Below are positions 1-6,187 of a DNA stretch of 7,520 nucleotides, piece after piece; within the stretch, counting starts at the first letter, position 1, and each line of letters starts with the position of its first letter. Position numbers and translations under genes: made by a program. The stretch comes from JBBRWO01 sp964388455 (GTDB taxonomy: Bacteria > Actinomycetota > Coriobacteriia > Anaerosomatales > JAAXUF01): contig CAYMAN010000068.1 in assembly GCA_964388455.1 (NCBI GenBank), forward strand, positions 1 through 7,520, in the 5' to 3' direction. The notes below the pieces were generated by a model that was not told the origin of the DNA, did not search any database, and worked only from the letters and a program-made list of their open reading frames with translations.

Positions 1-8
1 TACGTGGC

Positions 9-359
9 TGGTGGAGGCGCGGAGAATCGAACTCCGGTCCACAATAGCGCCCTGAGAGGCATCTCCAGGCTCAGTCACCGTTTGGGTCTCGGTCGGGGCG
101 ACGCGCGGTGACCAGCGCGCCCCTTCCCAGTCAGTTCAGTCTTTCGCTACGGCATACAGACTACGTCCGGAGCGGCAGTCTCCTAAGTTGCGCTTTACCG
201 ATGCCGGAGACGTGCAACGGGTCAGCGTCGCTGGCTATTTAGGCAGCGAGAGCGTAGTTATTTTCGCCAGTTATAGGCGGGTACCCCTGTTTAACGCGGT
301 GAGGAGACCGCGGCCTGCTTCCTCTCAGAAGAACTATCGTGTCGAATCCAGTCGCCCCC
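9..359 (-). ncRNA. ssrA: Transfer-messenger RNA (tmRNA, SsrA)
   Basis: tmRNA rescues stalled ribosomes together with SmpB: it enters the A site charged with alanine, then serves as message for a degradation tag. Seen directly on the minus strand: a 5' end GGGGGCGACTGGATTCGAC (from 359) that pairs over 7 bp with the 3' end CGCCTCC followed by an encoded ACCA (ending at 9). There is a T-arm (stem 20-24 with 32-36, loop TTCGATT). A PK1-like pseudoknot has stem CGCGGT/ACCGCG (295-312), with its loop CTCCT able to pair with AGGGG at 284-288. A strong hairpin at 95-123 probably belongs to the PK4 region. The tag frame (239-268) reads GENNYALAA then TAA. The length of 351 nt is normal for one-piece tmRNA. 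smpB lies about 490 bases upstream in the same orientation, and a separate promoter is likely at 417-445. The ends were set by the acceptor stem and CCA, so they are mature ends. Confidence 0.97.
239..268 (-). other. tmRNA tag-peptide reading frame (GENNYALAA, stop TAA)
   Basis: Nine codons starting with GGC at 268-266 and ending with TAA at 241-239 encode GENNYALAA; with the untemplated alanine the tag is AGENNYALAA. The resume codon was placed by the preceding TAACT, which resembles the TAGTC before the resume codon in E. coli, and by the typical YALAA end. That hydrophobic end is the known recognition signal of ClpXP-type proteases. The resume codon is inferred; the frame and the stop are clear. 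Confidence 0.85.
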
Positions 360-416
360 ACGTAAGGGTGGCATCGACGTGTGAAGGTGCCGTACGGTCA
401 GCTCGACCGTTGGGAG

Positions 417-445
417 AGTATACCCGCCCCGTGTGACACGGTGCG
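417..445 (-). promoter_or_regulatory. Probable ssrA promoter with palindrome in the spacer
   Basis: On the minus strand there is a good -10 hexamer TATACT at 422-417; the hexamer 17 bases upstream, CGCACC, is a poor -35. Transcription would begin near 410, giving a leader of about 50 nt removed during tmRNA maturation. The spacer holds a perfect 6-bp inverted repeat CCGTGT-G-ACACGG (429-441), which might be an operator. The promoter lies between the stop of the membrane-protein gene and ssrA, so tmRNA need not depend on smpB read-through. Confidence 0.5.
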
Positions 446-451
446 AAGAAT

Positions 452-853
452 CTAGAGCGAACGTCGTGCCCTGAGCCGCACACGGATCCGCGCACCCACC
501 CAGGCGCCGAACGTACCGGCAGCTGCGTCACCGAGCACGAACCCGCCAGCGAGCATCATCATCGGCACCTGGCCCCACGAATCGCGGCCGAAAAACACCA
601 CCACGGGCAACGCCGAGAGCACGAGACAGACGGCAACCGGCTTCCACGCATCCGGAGCTACCGCACCCAGTGCCAGCCCCAGCAGCGCGAACGCCACAAC
701 GGACCCAGCGAGTATCGGAGGTCGCTCGGCAAACGAGCCGTCACCAAACAACGCGATCCCCGCCGAGAACAACGAGACAAAGCCGCCAAGCACGAGCGCA
801 GCGAAACACGCAAGCGCGATCCCGGCGCGACTCATCGGCCCGGCCGATCTCAT
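452..853 (-). CDS. Small four-helix membrane protein, function unknown
   Basis: I do not recognise a family for this 133-residue protein. It is strongly hydrophobic, with four likely membrane segments at about residues 9-36, 47-66, 71-89 and 97-121, and a short arginine-rich C-terminal tail (RIRVRLRARR) that by the positive-inside rule would face the cytoplasm. There are no charged catalytic motifs and no cleavable signal is obvious. The ATG overlaps the smpB stop in an ATGA arrangement (850-853), with AAGGA 9 bases upstream inside smpB, so translation is probably coupled to smpB. A second in-frame ATG (residue 7) lies in the same ten-base context. The start codon sits in an 8-bp hairpin (841-859). 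The coupling suggests co-expression with smpB; a role in trans-translation is not shown. The length and hydrophobic pattern make it a real gene rather than a shadow. Confidence 0.75.
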   Translation of the reverse strand: MRSAGPMSRAGIALACFAALVLGGFVSLFSAGIALFGDGSFAERPPILAGSVVAFALLGLALGAVAPDAWKPVAVCLVLSALPVVVFFGRDSWGQVPMMMLAGGFVLGDAAAGTFGAWVGARIRVRLRARRSL

Positions 854-859
854 CGGCCG
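834..859 (-). repeat. Overlapping inverted repeats at the smpB stop / membrane-protein start
   Basis: CGGCCGAT (841-848) and ATCGGCCG (852-859) form a perfect 8-bp stem around a 3-base loop. A second perfect repeat, ATCGGCC-C-GGCCGAT (834-848), shares one arm, so the two hairpins exclude each other. In the mRNA the start codon of the membrane protein and the smpB stop fall in the stem edge and loop of the first hairpin. A regulatory role, for example masking the start until smpB is translated, is inference. Confidence 0.55.
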
Positions 860-1326
860 CTGTCCTTCTGCCTCTCACGAAGCGCGCGCTCGACATCACG
901 CTTCTGATCCTTCTCGGCGATGTCGGCACGCTTGTCGTAGAGCTTTTTGCCGTGACAGAGGCCCAGCTCCACCTTCACCAGGTTGCTCGGGGTGAAGTAC
1001 ATCTTGAGTGGGATGAGCGTGGAACCGCGTTCCTTGGTCTTGCCGACGAGGTAGCGGATCTCCCGCTTGTGCAGCAGGAGCTTGCGCGGCCGGTTGGGTT
1101 CGACATTGCCGCGATTGCCATGGCTGTAGGGCGCTATGTGCACGCCATGTAGCCAGACCTCGCCCTGCCGCACGTTGGCGTAGGTGTCGCGAAGCGACGC
1201 GCGGTTGTCACGCAACGACTTGACCTCGGTGCCGGTCAGTTCGATCCCGCACTCGAAAGTCTCCACCACGAAGTAGTCGTGGTAGGCCTTCTTGTTGTTG
1301 GATATGAGCTTCTCTTCGCGAGCCAT
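850..1326 (-). CDS. smpB: SsrA-binding protein SmpB
   Basis: SmpB binds the tRNA-like domain of tmRNA, protects it, and places it in the empty A site of stalled ribosomes, its C-terminal tail probing the vacant mRNA channel. The 158 residues fit the family's usual length of 150-160. Family landmarks visible: GIELTGTEVKSLR at 27-39, the HIAPYSHGNRGN stretch at 63-74, PRKLLLHKREI at 80-90, and the basic tail starting GKKLYDKR at 126-133 followed by alternating charged residues to the end. The start ATG is supported by the canonical MAREEKLISNNKKAYHDY N-terminus; the ribosome binding site (GGGA, short spacing) is modest. It begins 13 bases after the M42 peptidase stop, overlaps the next gene by 4 bases, and its RNA partner ssrA lies just downstream, the commonest arrangement for this pair. 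Confidence 0.98.
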   Translation of the reverse strand: MAREEKLISNNKKAYHDYFVVETFECGIELTGTEVKSLRDNRASLRDTYANVRQGEVWLHGVHIAPYSHGNRGNVEPNRPRKLLLHKREIRYLVGKTKERGSTLIPLKMYFTPSNLVKVELGLCHGKKLYDKRADIAEKDQKRDVERALRERQKDSGR

Positions 1327-1339
1327 GTGTCCCGTCGCT

Positions 1340-2401
1340 TTACGGCGTGAAGTCGGTGTCGGGCGCGAGGTCGAGCAGGAACTGCGTGAGGAGCGACACG
1401 GCAGCGTCGAGGTCAGAGAGAGCGAGAACCTCCGTGGGCGTGTGCATGTAGCGGAGCGGGATCGAGATGAGGCCTGCGACCTTGCCTCCGCGCGATAGCT
1501 GGATGGCGTTGGCGTCGGTTCCGGTGCCGCGGGGCTCGGCGCCGATCTGATAGGGCACCTTCGCCTTCTCGGCGGCGGCTATCAAGAGGTCGAAGAGCGC
1601 CGGGTTGATGTTGGGACCACGGGCGATGATCGGGCCCTTGCCGCAATCGGCCTCACCGTGTTTGCGCTTATCGATGTCTGGATAGTCGGTCGCGTGACCG
1701 ACTTCGACCGCAATGCCGACCGTCGGGTTCACGCCATACGCCGAGGTTGTGCCCCCGCGCAGGCCGACCTCCTCTTGCACGGTCGCTGCCGCGATTACGT
1801 CACCGGGCGCGCCGCCAGCAGCCTTGACCTCTTCGAGCACGCGAGCAGCGATCCAGGCGCCCATCTTGTCGTCAAACGCACGCGACACGGCCATCCCGTC
1901 GCCGAAGGTCTCGAGCCCGACGTCGAAGGTGATGGGATCGCCGATACGGACGCGCCTCTTGACCTCCTCGGCGGGCAGGCCTAGGTCGATGAAGAGCTTC
2001 TCGATCTTGGTCACGCTCTTGCGCTCGTCATCCTCGATGAGGTGGATCGGCTTGCGGCCCATGATGCCGAGTAGCTCACCCTTGGCGGTATGCAGGCGGA
2101 CACGCATGCCGGGAAGGATCGCCGCGTCGACGCCACCGATGGCGGCGAAAGCGATGAAGCCCTCGGCGGTGATGTAGTTGACCATCAGGCCGATCTCGTC
2201 GATGTGGCCGGCGAGCATGACCGAGACGCCAGCGTTCTTGCCCTTCAGGACAGCATGAACGGAACCCATGACGTTGGTCTCGATCTCATCGGCAACCGGC
2301 GTCATACGGTCGCGGAACACCTTGGCGGCGGGCTGCTCGAAGCCTGAGGGCGACGGCGCCTCGACGAGTTCACTCAGGAACGCAAGATCCTTCTTCTGCA
2401 T
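1340..2401 (-). CDS. M42 family metallo-aminopeptidase (cytosolic, TET-like)
   Basis: The 353 residues match the M42 family (FrvX/YpdE, glutamyl and leucyl aminopeptidases, archaeal TET), two-metal enzymes that trim N-terminal residues from peptides and often form dodecamers. Motifs seen: AGHIDEIG with metal ligand His66 and Asp68; FDDKMGAW with the bridging Asp (177/178); TVQEEVGLRG with general base Glu210 and ligand Glu211; AVEVGH with Glu233 at the next ligand position, where I expect Asp in most members; RGTGTDANAI at 291-300; and RYMHTPTEV with final ligand His320. The insert from about 70 to 165 is the PDZ/dimerisation domain. The start has a strong GGAGG seven bases upstream (2409-2413). 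There is no signal peptide, so it is cytosolic. It lies 39 bases after the flavoprotein gene and 13 bases before smpB, probably one transcript. The substrate is unknown; recycling of peptides from degraded proteins is plausible. Confidence 0.93.
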   Translation of the reverse strand: MQKKDLAFLSELVEAPSPSGFEQPAAKVFRDRMTPVADEIETNVMGSVHAVLKGKNAGVSVMLAGHIDEIGLMVNYITAEGFIAFAAIGGVDAAILPGMRVRLHTAKGELLGIMGRKPIHLIEDDERKSVTKIEKLFIDLGLPAEEVKRRVRIGDPITFDVGLETFGDGMAVSRAFDDKMGAWIAARVLEEVKAAGGAPGDVIAAATVQEEVGLRGGTTSAYGVNPTVGIAVEVGHATDYPDIDKRKHGEADCGKGPIIARGPNINPALFDLLIAAAEKAKVPYQIGAEPRGTGTDANAIQLSRGGKVAGLISIPLRYMHTPTEVLALSDLDAAVSLLTQFLLDLAPDTDFTP

Positions 2402-2440
2402 GGATGTTCCTCCAAATCGAATGATGTGAACCTTGCCAGT

Positions 2441-3556
2441 CTAGCCGTGTGACGACGCCGGCGCTACGAGACAGCCATCAGGTTCATACCCGGGGATGCT
2501 GCCGAACCCGGAGCGCATGATGGCTCTGCGGGTGACTCGGCCGTAGATGGCGGAGGCTTTGAGTGCTTTGGCCTGAACCGAGAGTGCCAGCGGCATTGCG
2601 GCGGAGCGATACCGTGCATCCGCACCGGCAATACCGTGTTCGAGGCCTTGAGCCAACGCCGCCGCACTGCGAAGCGCGAAGCTGATGCCCTCCGCGGAAC
2701 TGGGACTGATGAAACCTGCGGCCTCCCCTGCCAGCAGGATGCTGCCACGCCCGGGACACAGCTCGAGCACGCTCGACGGCCGTGCAACCGGCGCCGAAGC
2801 CCGCGACATCTCCGCACCGAAGCCGAACCCATGCGAACGCGCAGCATCGATCAGCACCGAGAACTTCTGGGCGACTCCGCATGATGACGACTCGAACGCC
2901 GCCCCTACGAGGAGCTTGTCACCCTTGGGGATCGCCCAACCGTAGAAGTCGGTGAGGCGGGAGTCGAACAGCGCCCCATAGTAAGGATCGAACGCGCCGA
3001 TGCTGAACTCCGCCTGTACGGCGGCGTAGCGCCGAGGCGTCGGGACGTCGGGGTAGGCGAGTCTGCGAACCAGCGAGGCGGCGCCGTCGGCTCCCACGAC
3101 GCAGCGAGAACGCACGCCGACGTTGCCGCCTTCTGCGGTTCTGAAGCGCAGGAAGGGAGCGTCTGCATCGGCTTCCAGCCCGGTTAACGTCCACCCGAAG
3201 GCCGTCTCCACACGATCCGGGACGAGCGAAACGAGCCACCTGTCGAAAGCCTCACGATCGACGTTGACGTAGAAGCGCTGGTAGAGGCGTTCGAGATCAG
3301 CCACGAGGTCGAGAGTTCGCACCGCGAAGAGTTGAGGTCCCGTGATCACGCTGGCCGGCACACCCAGCCCCTGCCGAGCGAGTTCCGCCTGCGCGTCGGG
3401 GGCCAGCAGTCCGCCGCAGGTCTTGGAGACCTCACCCCGCACGTGTGCGCGATCGAGTCTTCGGCGATCGACCAACAGCACCCGGTAGCCGGTGCCCAGC
3501 AGGCGTGCCAGCGTCGAACCCGTGGGCCCGGCTCCAACGATTGTGATGTCGTACAT
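2441..3556 (-). CDS. FAD-dependent oxidoreductase, geranylgeranyl-reductase/FixC-like group
   Basis: From the ATG at 3556 this is a 371-residue flavoprotein. An N-terminal Rossmann motif GAGPTG (8-13) follows beta-strand YDITIV. KTCGGLL at 45-51 resembles the CGG stretch of geranylgeranyl-reductase-like enzymes. VVGADGAAS (153-161) is the DG motif, and LLAGEAAGFISPSSAEG (from about 274) is the second FAD-ribityl motif, with Glu278 in place of the more usual Asp. DFYGWAIPKGD (about 203-213) is also typical of the group. There are no membrane segments. Members reduce isoprenoid double bonds or pass electrons, but the substrate cannot be told here. An ATG 18 bases upstream (3574) has no ribosome binding site, whereas 3556 has GAGGGAG at good spacing, so I chose the latter. 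It starts 113 bases after rnr ends and precedes the M42 peptidase by 39 bases. It has no obvious tie to translation quality control and may simply share the transcript. Confidence 0.85.
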   Translation of the reverse strand: MYDITIVGAGPTGSTLARLLGTGYRVLLVDRRRLDRAHVRGEVSKTCGGLLAPDAQAELARQGLGVPASVITGPQLFAVRTLDLVADLERLYQRFYVNVDREAFDRWLVSLVPDRVETAFGWTLTGLEADADAPFLRFRTAEGGNVGVRSRCVVGADGAASLVRRLAYPDVPTPRRYAAVQAEFSIGAFDPYYGALFDSRLTDFYGWAIPKGDKLLVGAAFESSSCGVAQKFSVLIDAARSHGFGFGAEMSRASAPVARPSSVLELCPGRGSILLAGEAAGFISPSSAEGISFALRSAAALAQGLEHGIAGADARYRSAAMPLALSVQAKALKASAIYGRVTRRAIMRSGFGSIPGYEPDGCLVAPASSHG

Positions 3557-3669
3557 GGCGGTCTCCCTCGGCATGGCGGCAGTCTGTTCACCACCAGCGT
3601 GCCTCCCGGGCCGCGTCCGGAGCGATTGCGTTACTCGCTCGTGGGCAAGCGTTGGGCGACCGTTACGCG

Positions 3670-5616
3670 CTAGATGAGCTCGAGGTCGATGCGCGAATCG
3701 CCGAGAGACACGTTCGCGATGCGGACCGTGACCGCCGCGCCAAGGCGATACGAGTCGCCCTTCTTCTCGCCGACGAGCATGTGGCGGGCCGGCTCATAGC
3801 GATAGTGGGCGCCGGGGAGCGAGTCTGTGCGCACCATGCCCTCGGCGGTGTTCGCCAGCTGGACGAAGAGTCCGAAGTTGGCGACGCCGGTGACGATGCC
3901 CGCGTACTCCTCGCCGATGTGGTCGGCCATCAGCTCGCAGAGCTTGTACTTGGTCGAGTCCATCTCGGCCATCGAGGCCTCACGCTCCATGTGACTCGAG
4001 TGCTCGGCGAGCCAGCCGAGCTCGGGCGCCATGTGCGACGCGTCGTGATCCGACTCGAGGGTGCCTCGGAGCTGCGCCTTCAGGAGCCGATGCACGATGA
4101 GGTCGGGATAGCGGCGGATTGGGGACGTGAAGTGGCAGTATGCGTCGGATGCCAGACCGAAGTGCGGGGCGAGATAATCGACGTAGCGAGCGCGCTCCAA
4201 GGCCCGGACGAGCAGCGAGTTGATGAGGTACTTCTCGCGACGGCCGTGTGCGAACGTGATGATGCGCTGGAATGTCGCCGGACTGGCGCCGTGCAGATCC
4301 TTGACCGGATAGTCGAACTCCTTGAGGACGAGCGAGACCTGCGCGAGCGCGTCGGGATCCGGGTTCTCGTGGATGCGGTAGACCATCGGCGCTTTCGCAT
4401 CACGCATGTGGCGTGCTACCGCCTCGTTGGCCGCGATCATGGCTTCTTCGATGGAGTTGGTGGCGACGGTGCGCTCACGCAGCACGACTTCGATGGGCCT
4501 GCCGTCCGGGGCCAGCCGCACCTTGGCCTCGACGGTCTCGAAGTCCAGACCGCCGCGGGCTACTCGGCGCTCCCCGATCTTGCGGGTGATACGCGCGAAC
4601 TCGCGCAGCAGCGGTTCGCTCTCGGCGTCGGGGAACGGCTCGTCGCCGGAGAGCCAGGTGTCGACCTGGTCGTAGTTGAAGCGGCGGTCGCTGCGGATGA
4701 CCGAGGGGAAGAACGTTGAGCTCTCGACCACGCCGTCCTTGGAGAGCACCATGTCTACGCTGAACGCGAGGCGGTCCTCCCCCGGATTGAGCGAGCAGAT
4801 GCCGTTCGAGAGCTCCTCGGGCAGCATCGGGAGCACGCGATCGACGAGGTAGACGCTTGTCGCGCGCAGTCGGGCCTCGTTGTCGATCGAGGAGTCCCAT
4901 GGCACGTAATGACTGACGTCGGCGATGTGCACGCCGAGGATGACGCGGCCGTCATCCGCGTGCTCGATGCTGATCGCGTCGTCGAAGTCGCGCGCGTCGA
5001 CGGGGTCGATCGTGAAGATGAATCGCTCGCGGATGTCGCGGCGATCGGGCTCTCGGGTGAGCGCCGCTTCGACATCGAGACGGATGGCTGCGGCTTCCTC
5101 GGCGACCTGCGCGGGGAACTCAGTGCGCAACCCGTGCTCGCGGATGGTGATCTCGATCTGGATGCCGGGATCGCCCTCCTTGCCGATGATCTCCTCGACA
5201 TATCCCTGCGCGGCGTGATTCTTGGTGGGATACGCGGTCAGGCGTGCGACAACGATGTCACCACTGGTCGCATCGCAGATTCCCGCTCCCGAGACGAACA
5301 CCTCGGTGCGTACGCGGCGGTCGGCGGGAGTGACGATGCCGATGGCTCCGTGGCGGTCGAAGCGACCGACGATGGTGGTATTTGCGCGCTCCGTGACCCG
5401 GACGATGACACCCGAGCGGCCTTCCTTGCTGCGCTTGGTGTCGGGACGGATCGAGACGGTGTCGCCGTGCATGGCGCCGGCCGTGTCACGCGCCGCGATA
5501 AAGTAGTCGCCCTCCGGCGCCGCAACGAACCCGTACCCGGCGCGCGTCGACGTGAACCTGCCGACGACGAATCCCCCCTTGCGCCCCGCGTTGGCTGGTC
5601 GCTTGCTCTTTGCCAC
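3670..5616 (-). CDS. rnr: Ribonuclease R (3'-5' exoribonuclease, RNB family)
   Basis: RNase R degrades structured RNA 3' to 5' and, with tmRNA-SmpB, removes defective messages. From the GTG at 5616 it has 648 residues: cold-shock/OB domains at about 14-60 and 75-130, the RNB catalytic domain at about 195-520, and an S1 domain at about 565-648. The active-site segment IDPVDARDFDDA carries Asp204, Asp210, Asp212 and Asp213 with the spacing of E. coli Asp272/278/280/281. HFTSPIRRYPDL (495-506) holds the active-site arginines. Compared with E. coli (813 residues) it lacks the N-terminal helix-turn-helix domain and stops at the end of S1 (DLELI), without the lysine-rich tail. The GTG has AAGGGG six bases upstream. 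An in-frame ATG at 5679 would add 21 residues (ATCVTCGRL), but it has no ribosome binding site and probably lies within the promoter. The gene is divergent from the 142-residue gene. Confidence 0.95.
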   Translation of the reverse strand: MAKSKRPANAGRKGGFVVGRFTSTRAGYGFVAAPEGDYFIAARDTAGAMHGDTVSIRPDTKRSKEGRSGVIVRVTERANTTIVGRFDRHGAIGIVTPADRRVRTEVFVSGAGICDATSGDIVVARLTAYPTKNHAAQGYVEEIIGKEGDPGIQIEITIREHGLRTEFPAQVAEEAAAIRLDVEAALTREPDRRDIRERFIFTIDPVDARDFDDAISIEHADDGRVILGVHIADVSHYVPWDSSIDNEARLRATSVYLVDRVLPMLPEELSNGICSLNPGEDRLAFSVDMVLSKDGVVESSTFFPSVIRSDRRFNYDQVDTWLSGDEPFPDAESEPLLREFARITRKIGERRVARGGLDFETVEAKVRLAPDGRPIEVVLRERTVATNSIEEAMIAANEAVARHMRDAKAPMVYRIHENPDPDALAQVSLVLKEFDYPVKDLHGASPATFQRIITFAHGRREKYLINSLLVRALERARYVDYLAPHFGLASDAYCHFTSPIRRYPDLIVHRLLKAQLRGTLESDHDASHMAPELGWLAEHSSHMEREASMAEMDSTKYKLCELMADHIGEEYAGIVTGVANFGLFVQLANTAEGMVRTDSLPGAHYRYEPARHMLVGEKKGDSYRLGAAVTVRIANVSLGDSRIDLELI

Positions 5617-5647
5617 GGGACACCCCTTGTCTGCCGACGATAGTCTC

Positions 5648-5679
5648 AGTCTACCGCACGTCACGCACGTCGCAGCCAA
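5648..5679 (-). promoter_or_regulatory. Possible rnr promoter and short direct repeat
   Basis: The minus strand has TAGACT (5653-5648) as a candidate -10 and TTGGCT (5679-5674) as -35, but with a 20-base spacer, longer than ideal. The spacer contains two copies of the 8-mer CGCACGTC (plus-strand 5655-5662 and 5664-5671) with a 9-base period, which could be a protein-binding site or chance. A start near 5641 would give a leader of about 25 nt before the rnr GTG. Weak evidence. Confidence 0.3.
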
Positions 5680-5695
5680 GGCCTGATGTCAGACC

Positions 5696-5735
5696 GGTGT
5701 CACCACTGAATGCTAGAATTCGTCACACACGTGAC
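5696..5735 (+). promoter_or_regulatory. Extended -10 promoter for the 142-residue gene, flanked by inverted repeats
   Basis: TGCTAGAAT (5711-5719) is a good extended -10 element; no clear -35 is present, as is common for that class. Transcription would begin near 5726, about 33 bases before the chosen ATG. Two inverted repeats flank it: GGTG-T-CACC (5696-5704) upstream and GTCAC-ACAC-GTGAC (5722-5735) over the start point. Either could be an operator; the second could also fold in the leader RNA. Confidence 0.5.
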
Positions 5736-5758
5736 CTGAAATGAACCTGGAGCCCCAC

Positions 5759-6187
5759 ATGGACGCCTCCCGCTCGCTCGCCCCCTGTCTCGTAGGTCGC
5801 GGCACCGTCACCTCGTTTCGGGACATGCTGCGCTCCCTTGAGACGCTTGAGAATCTCGACTACCGCTATCTCGTGCATGGCGAGGTGGTCGATTCAGGTC
5901 GCGCCGCACTGGTGAAACTGATGGCTGACCCGGATTCGACGACACTGGTCGTCAACGGTTGCCTGTTCCTCAACGTCGCATCATTCCGCTACATGGACTT
6001 CGAACGCGCCGAGGATGACGCGTGGATGTTCTCATTGCACGGCGATGACACGCTGCTCGAGCTCATATCGGTTCCGGAAACAGAAGAGGAGGCGCTCCTT
6101 TCGAAGCGCCCCCACCTGTTGTCCGAAGAGACCATCCCCGACTTCGAGTCCCTCATCGCGATGGATGAGGACGACGAGGAAGACTAG
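5759..6187 (+). CDS. Hypothetical acidic protein, 142 residues
   Basis: I do not recognise this protein. It is soluble, without signal peptide or membrane segment. A hydrophobic beta-rich stretch (TTLVVNGCLFLNVASFRYMDF, about 61-81) is followed by another predicted strand around FSLHGDDTLLELISV (91-105). The last 40 residues are rich in Glu/Asp and end in MDEDDEED. Cysteines at 10 and 68 form no metal-site motif. The ATG at 5759 has TGGAG six bases upstream; another in-frame ATG at 5741 adds six residues but has no ribosome binding site. Reality of the gene is supported by its own promoter, the ribosome binding site, and exact fit between neighbours. It is the only plus-strand gene, divergent from rnr, and its TAG ends one base before the stop of the protease gene. 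The acidic tail might mediate binding to a basic partner or mimic nucleic acid; that is speculation. Confidence 0.8.
   Translation: MDASRSLAPCLVGRGTVTSFRDMLRSLETLENLDYRYLVHGEVVDSGRAALVKLMADPDSTTLVVNGCLFLNVASFRYMDFERAEDDAWMFSLHGDDTLLELISVPETEEEALLSKRPHLLSEETIPDFESLIAMDEDDEED

Noticed and set aside
1..60. A tRNA gene suggested by the T-arm and CCA end at the left edge
   Set aside because: The T-arm and CCA belong to the tRNA-like domain of tmRNA; the matching 5' acceptor strand is at 359, not about 75 bases away.
188..436. Plus-strand open frame of 82 codons at the left end
   Set aside because: It is antisense to the tmRNA and its promoter; no protein features.
3557..3669. Terminator or promoter between rnr and the flavoprotein gene
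   Set aside because: I saw no stem followed by a T-run and no convincing -10/-35 pair in this gap.
3652..4719. Long open frame on the plus strand opposite the 3' half of rnr (355 codons)
   Set aside because: It lies wholly antisense to an unmistakable RNB-domain gene, has no recognisable motif or ribosome binding site, and such frames are expected in GC-rich codon usage.
4909..5643. Plus-strand open frame of 244 codons opposite the 5' half of rnr
   Set aside because: Shadow of the rnr frame; composition dominated by Asp/Val/Arg from reverse-strand codons, with no domain pattern.
5617..5679. N-terminal extension of RNase R from the ATG at 5679, with three cysteines
   Set aside because: No ribosome binding site, overlaps the likely promoter, and the GTG at 5616 has AAGGGG at good spacing.
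5741..5758. Upstream ATG start for the 142-residue protein
   Set aside because: It lacks a ribosome binding site; the ATG at 5759 has TGGAG six bases upstream.
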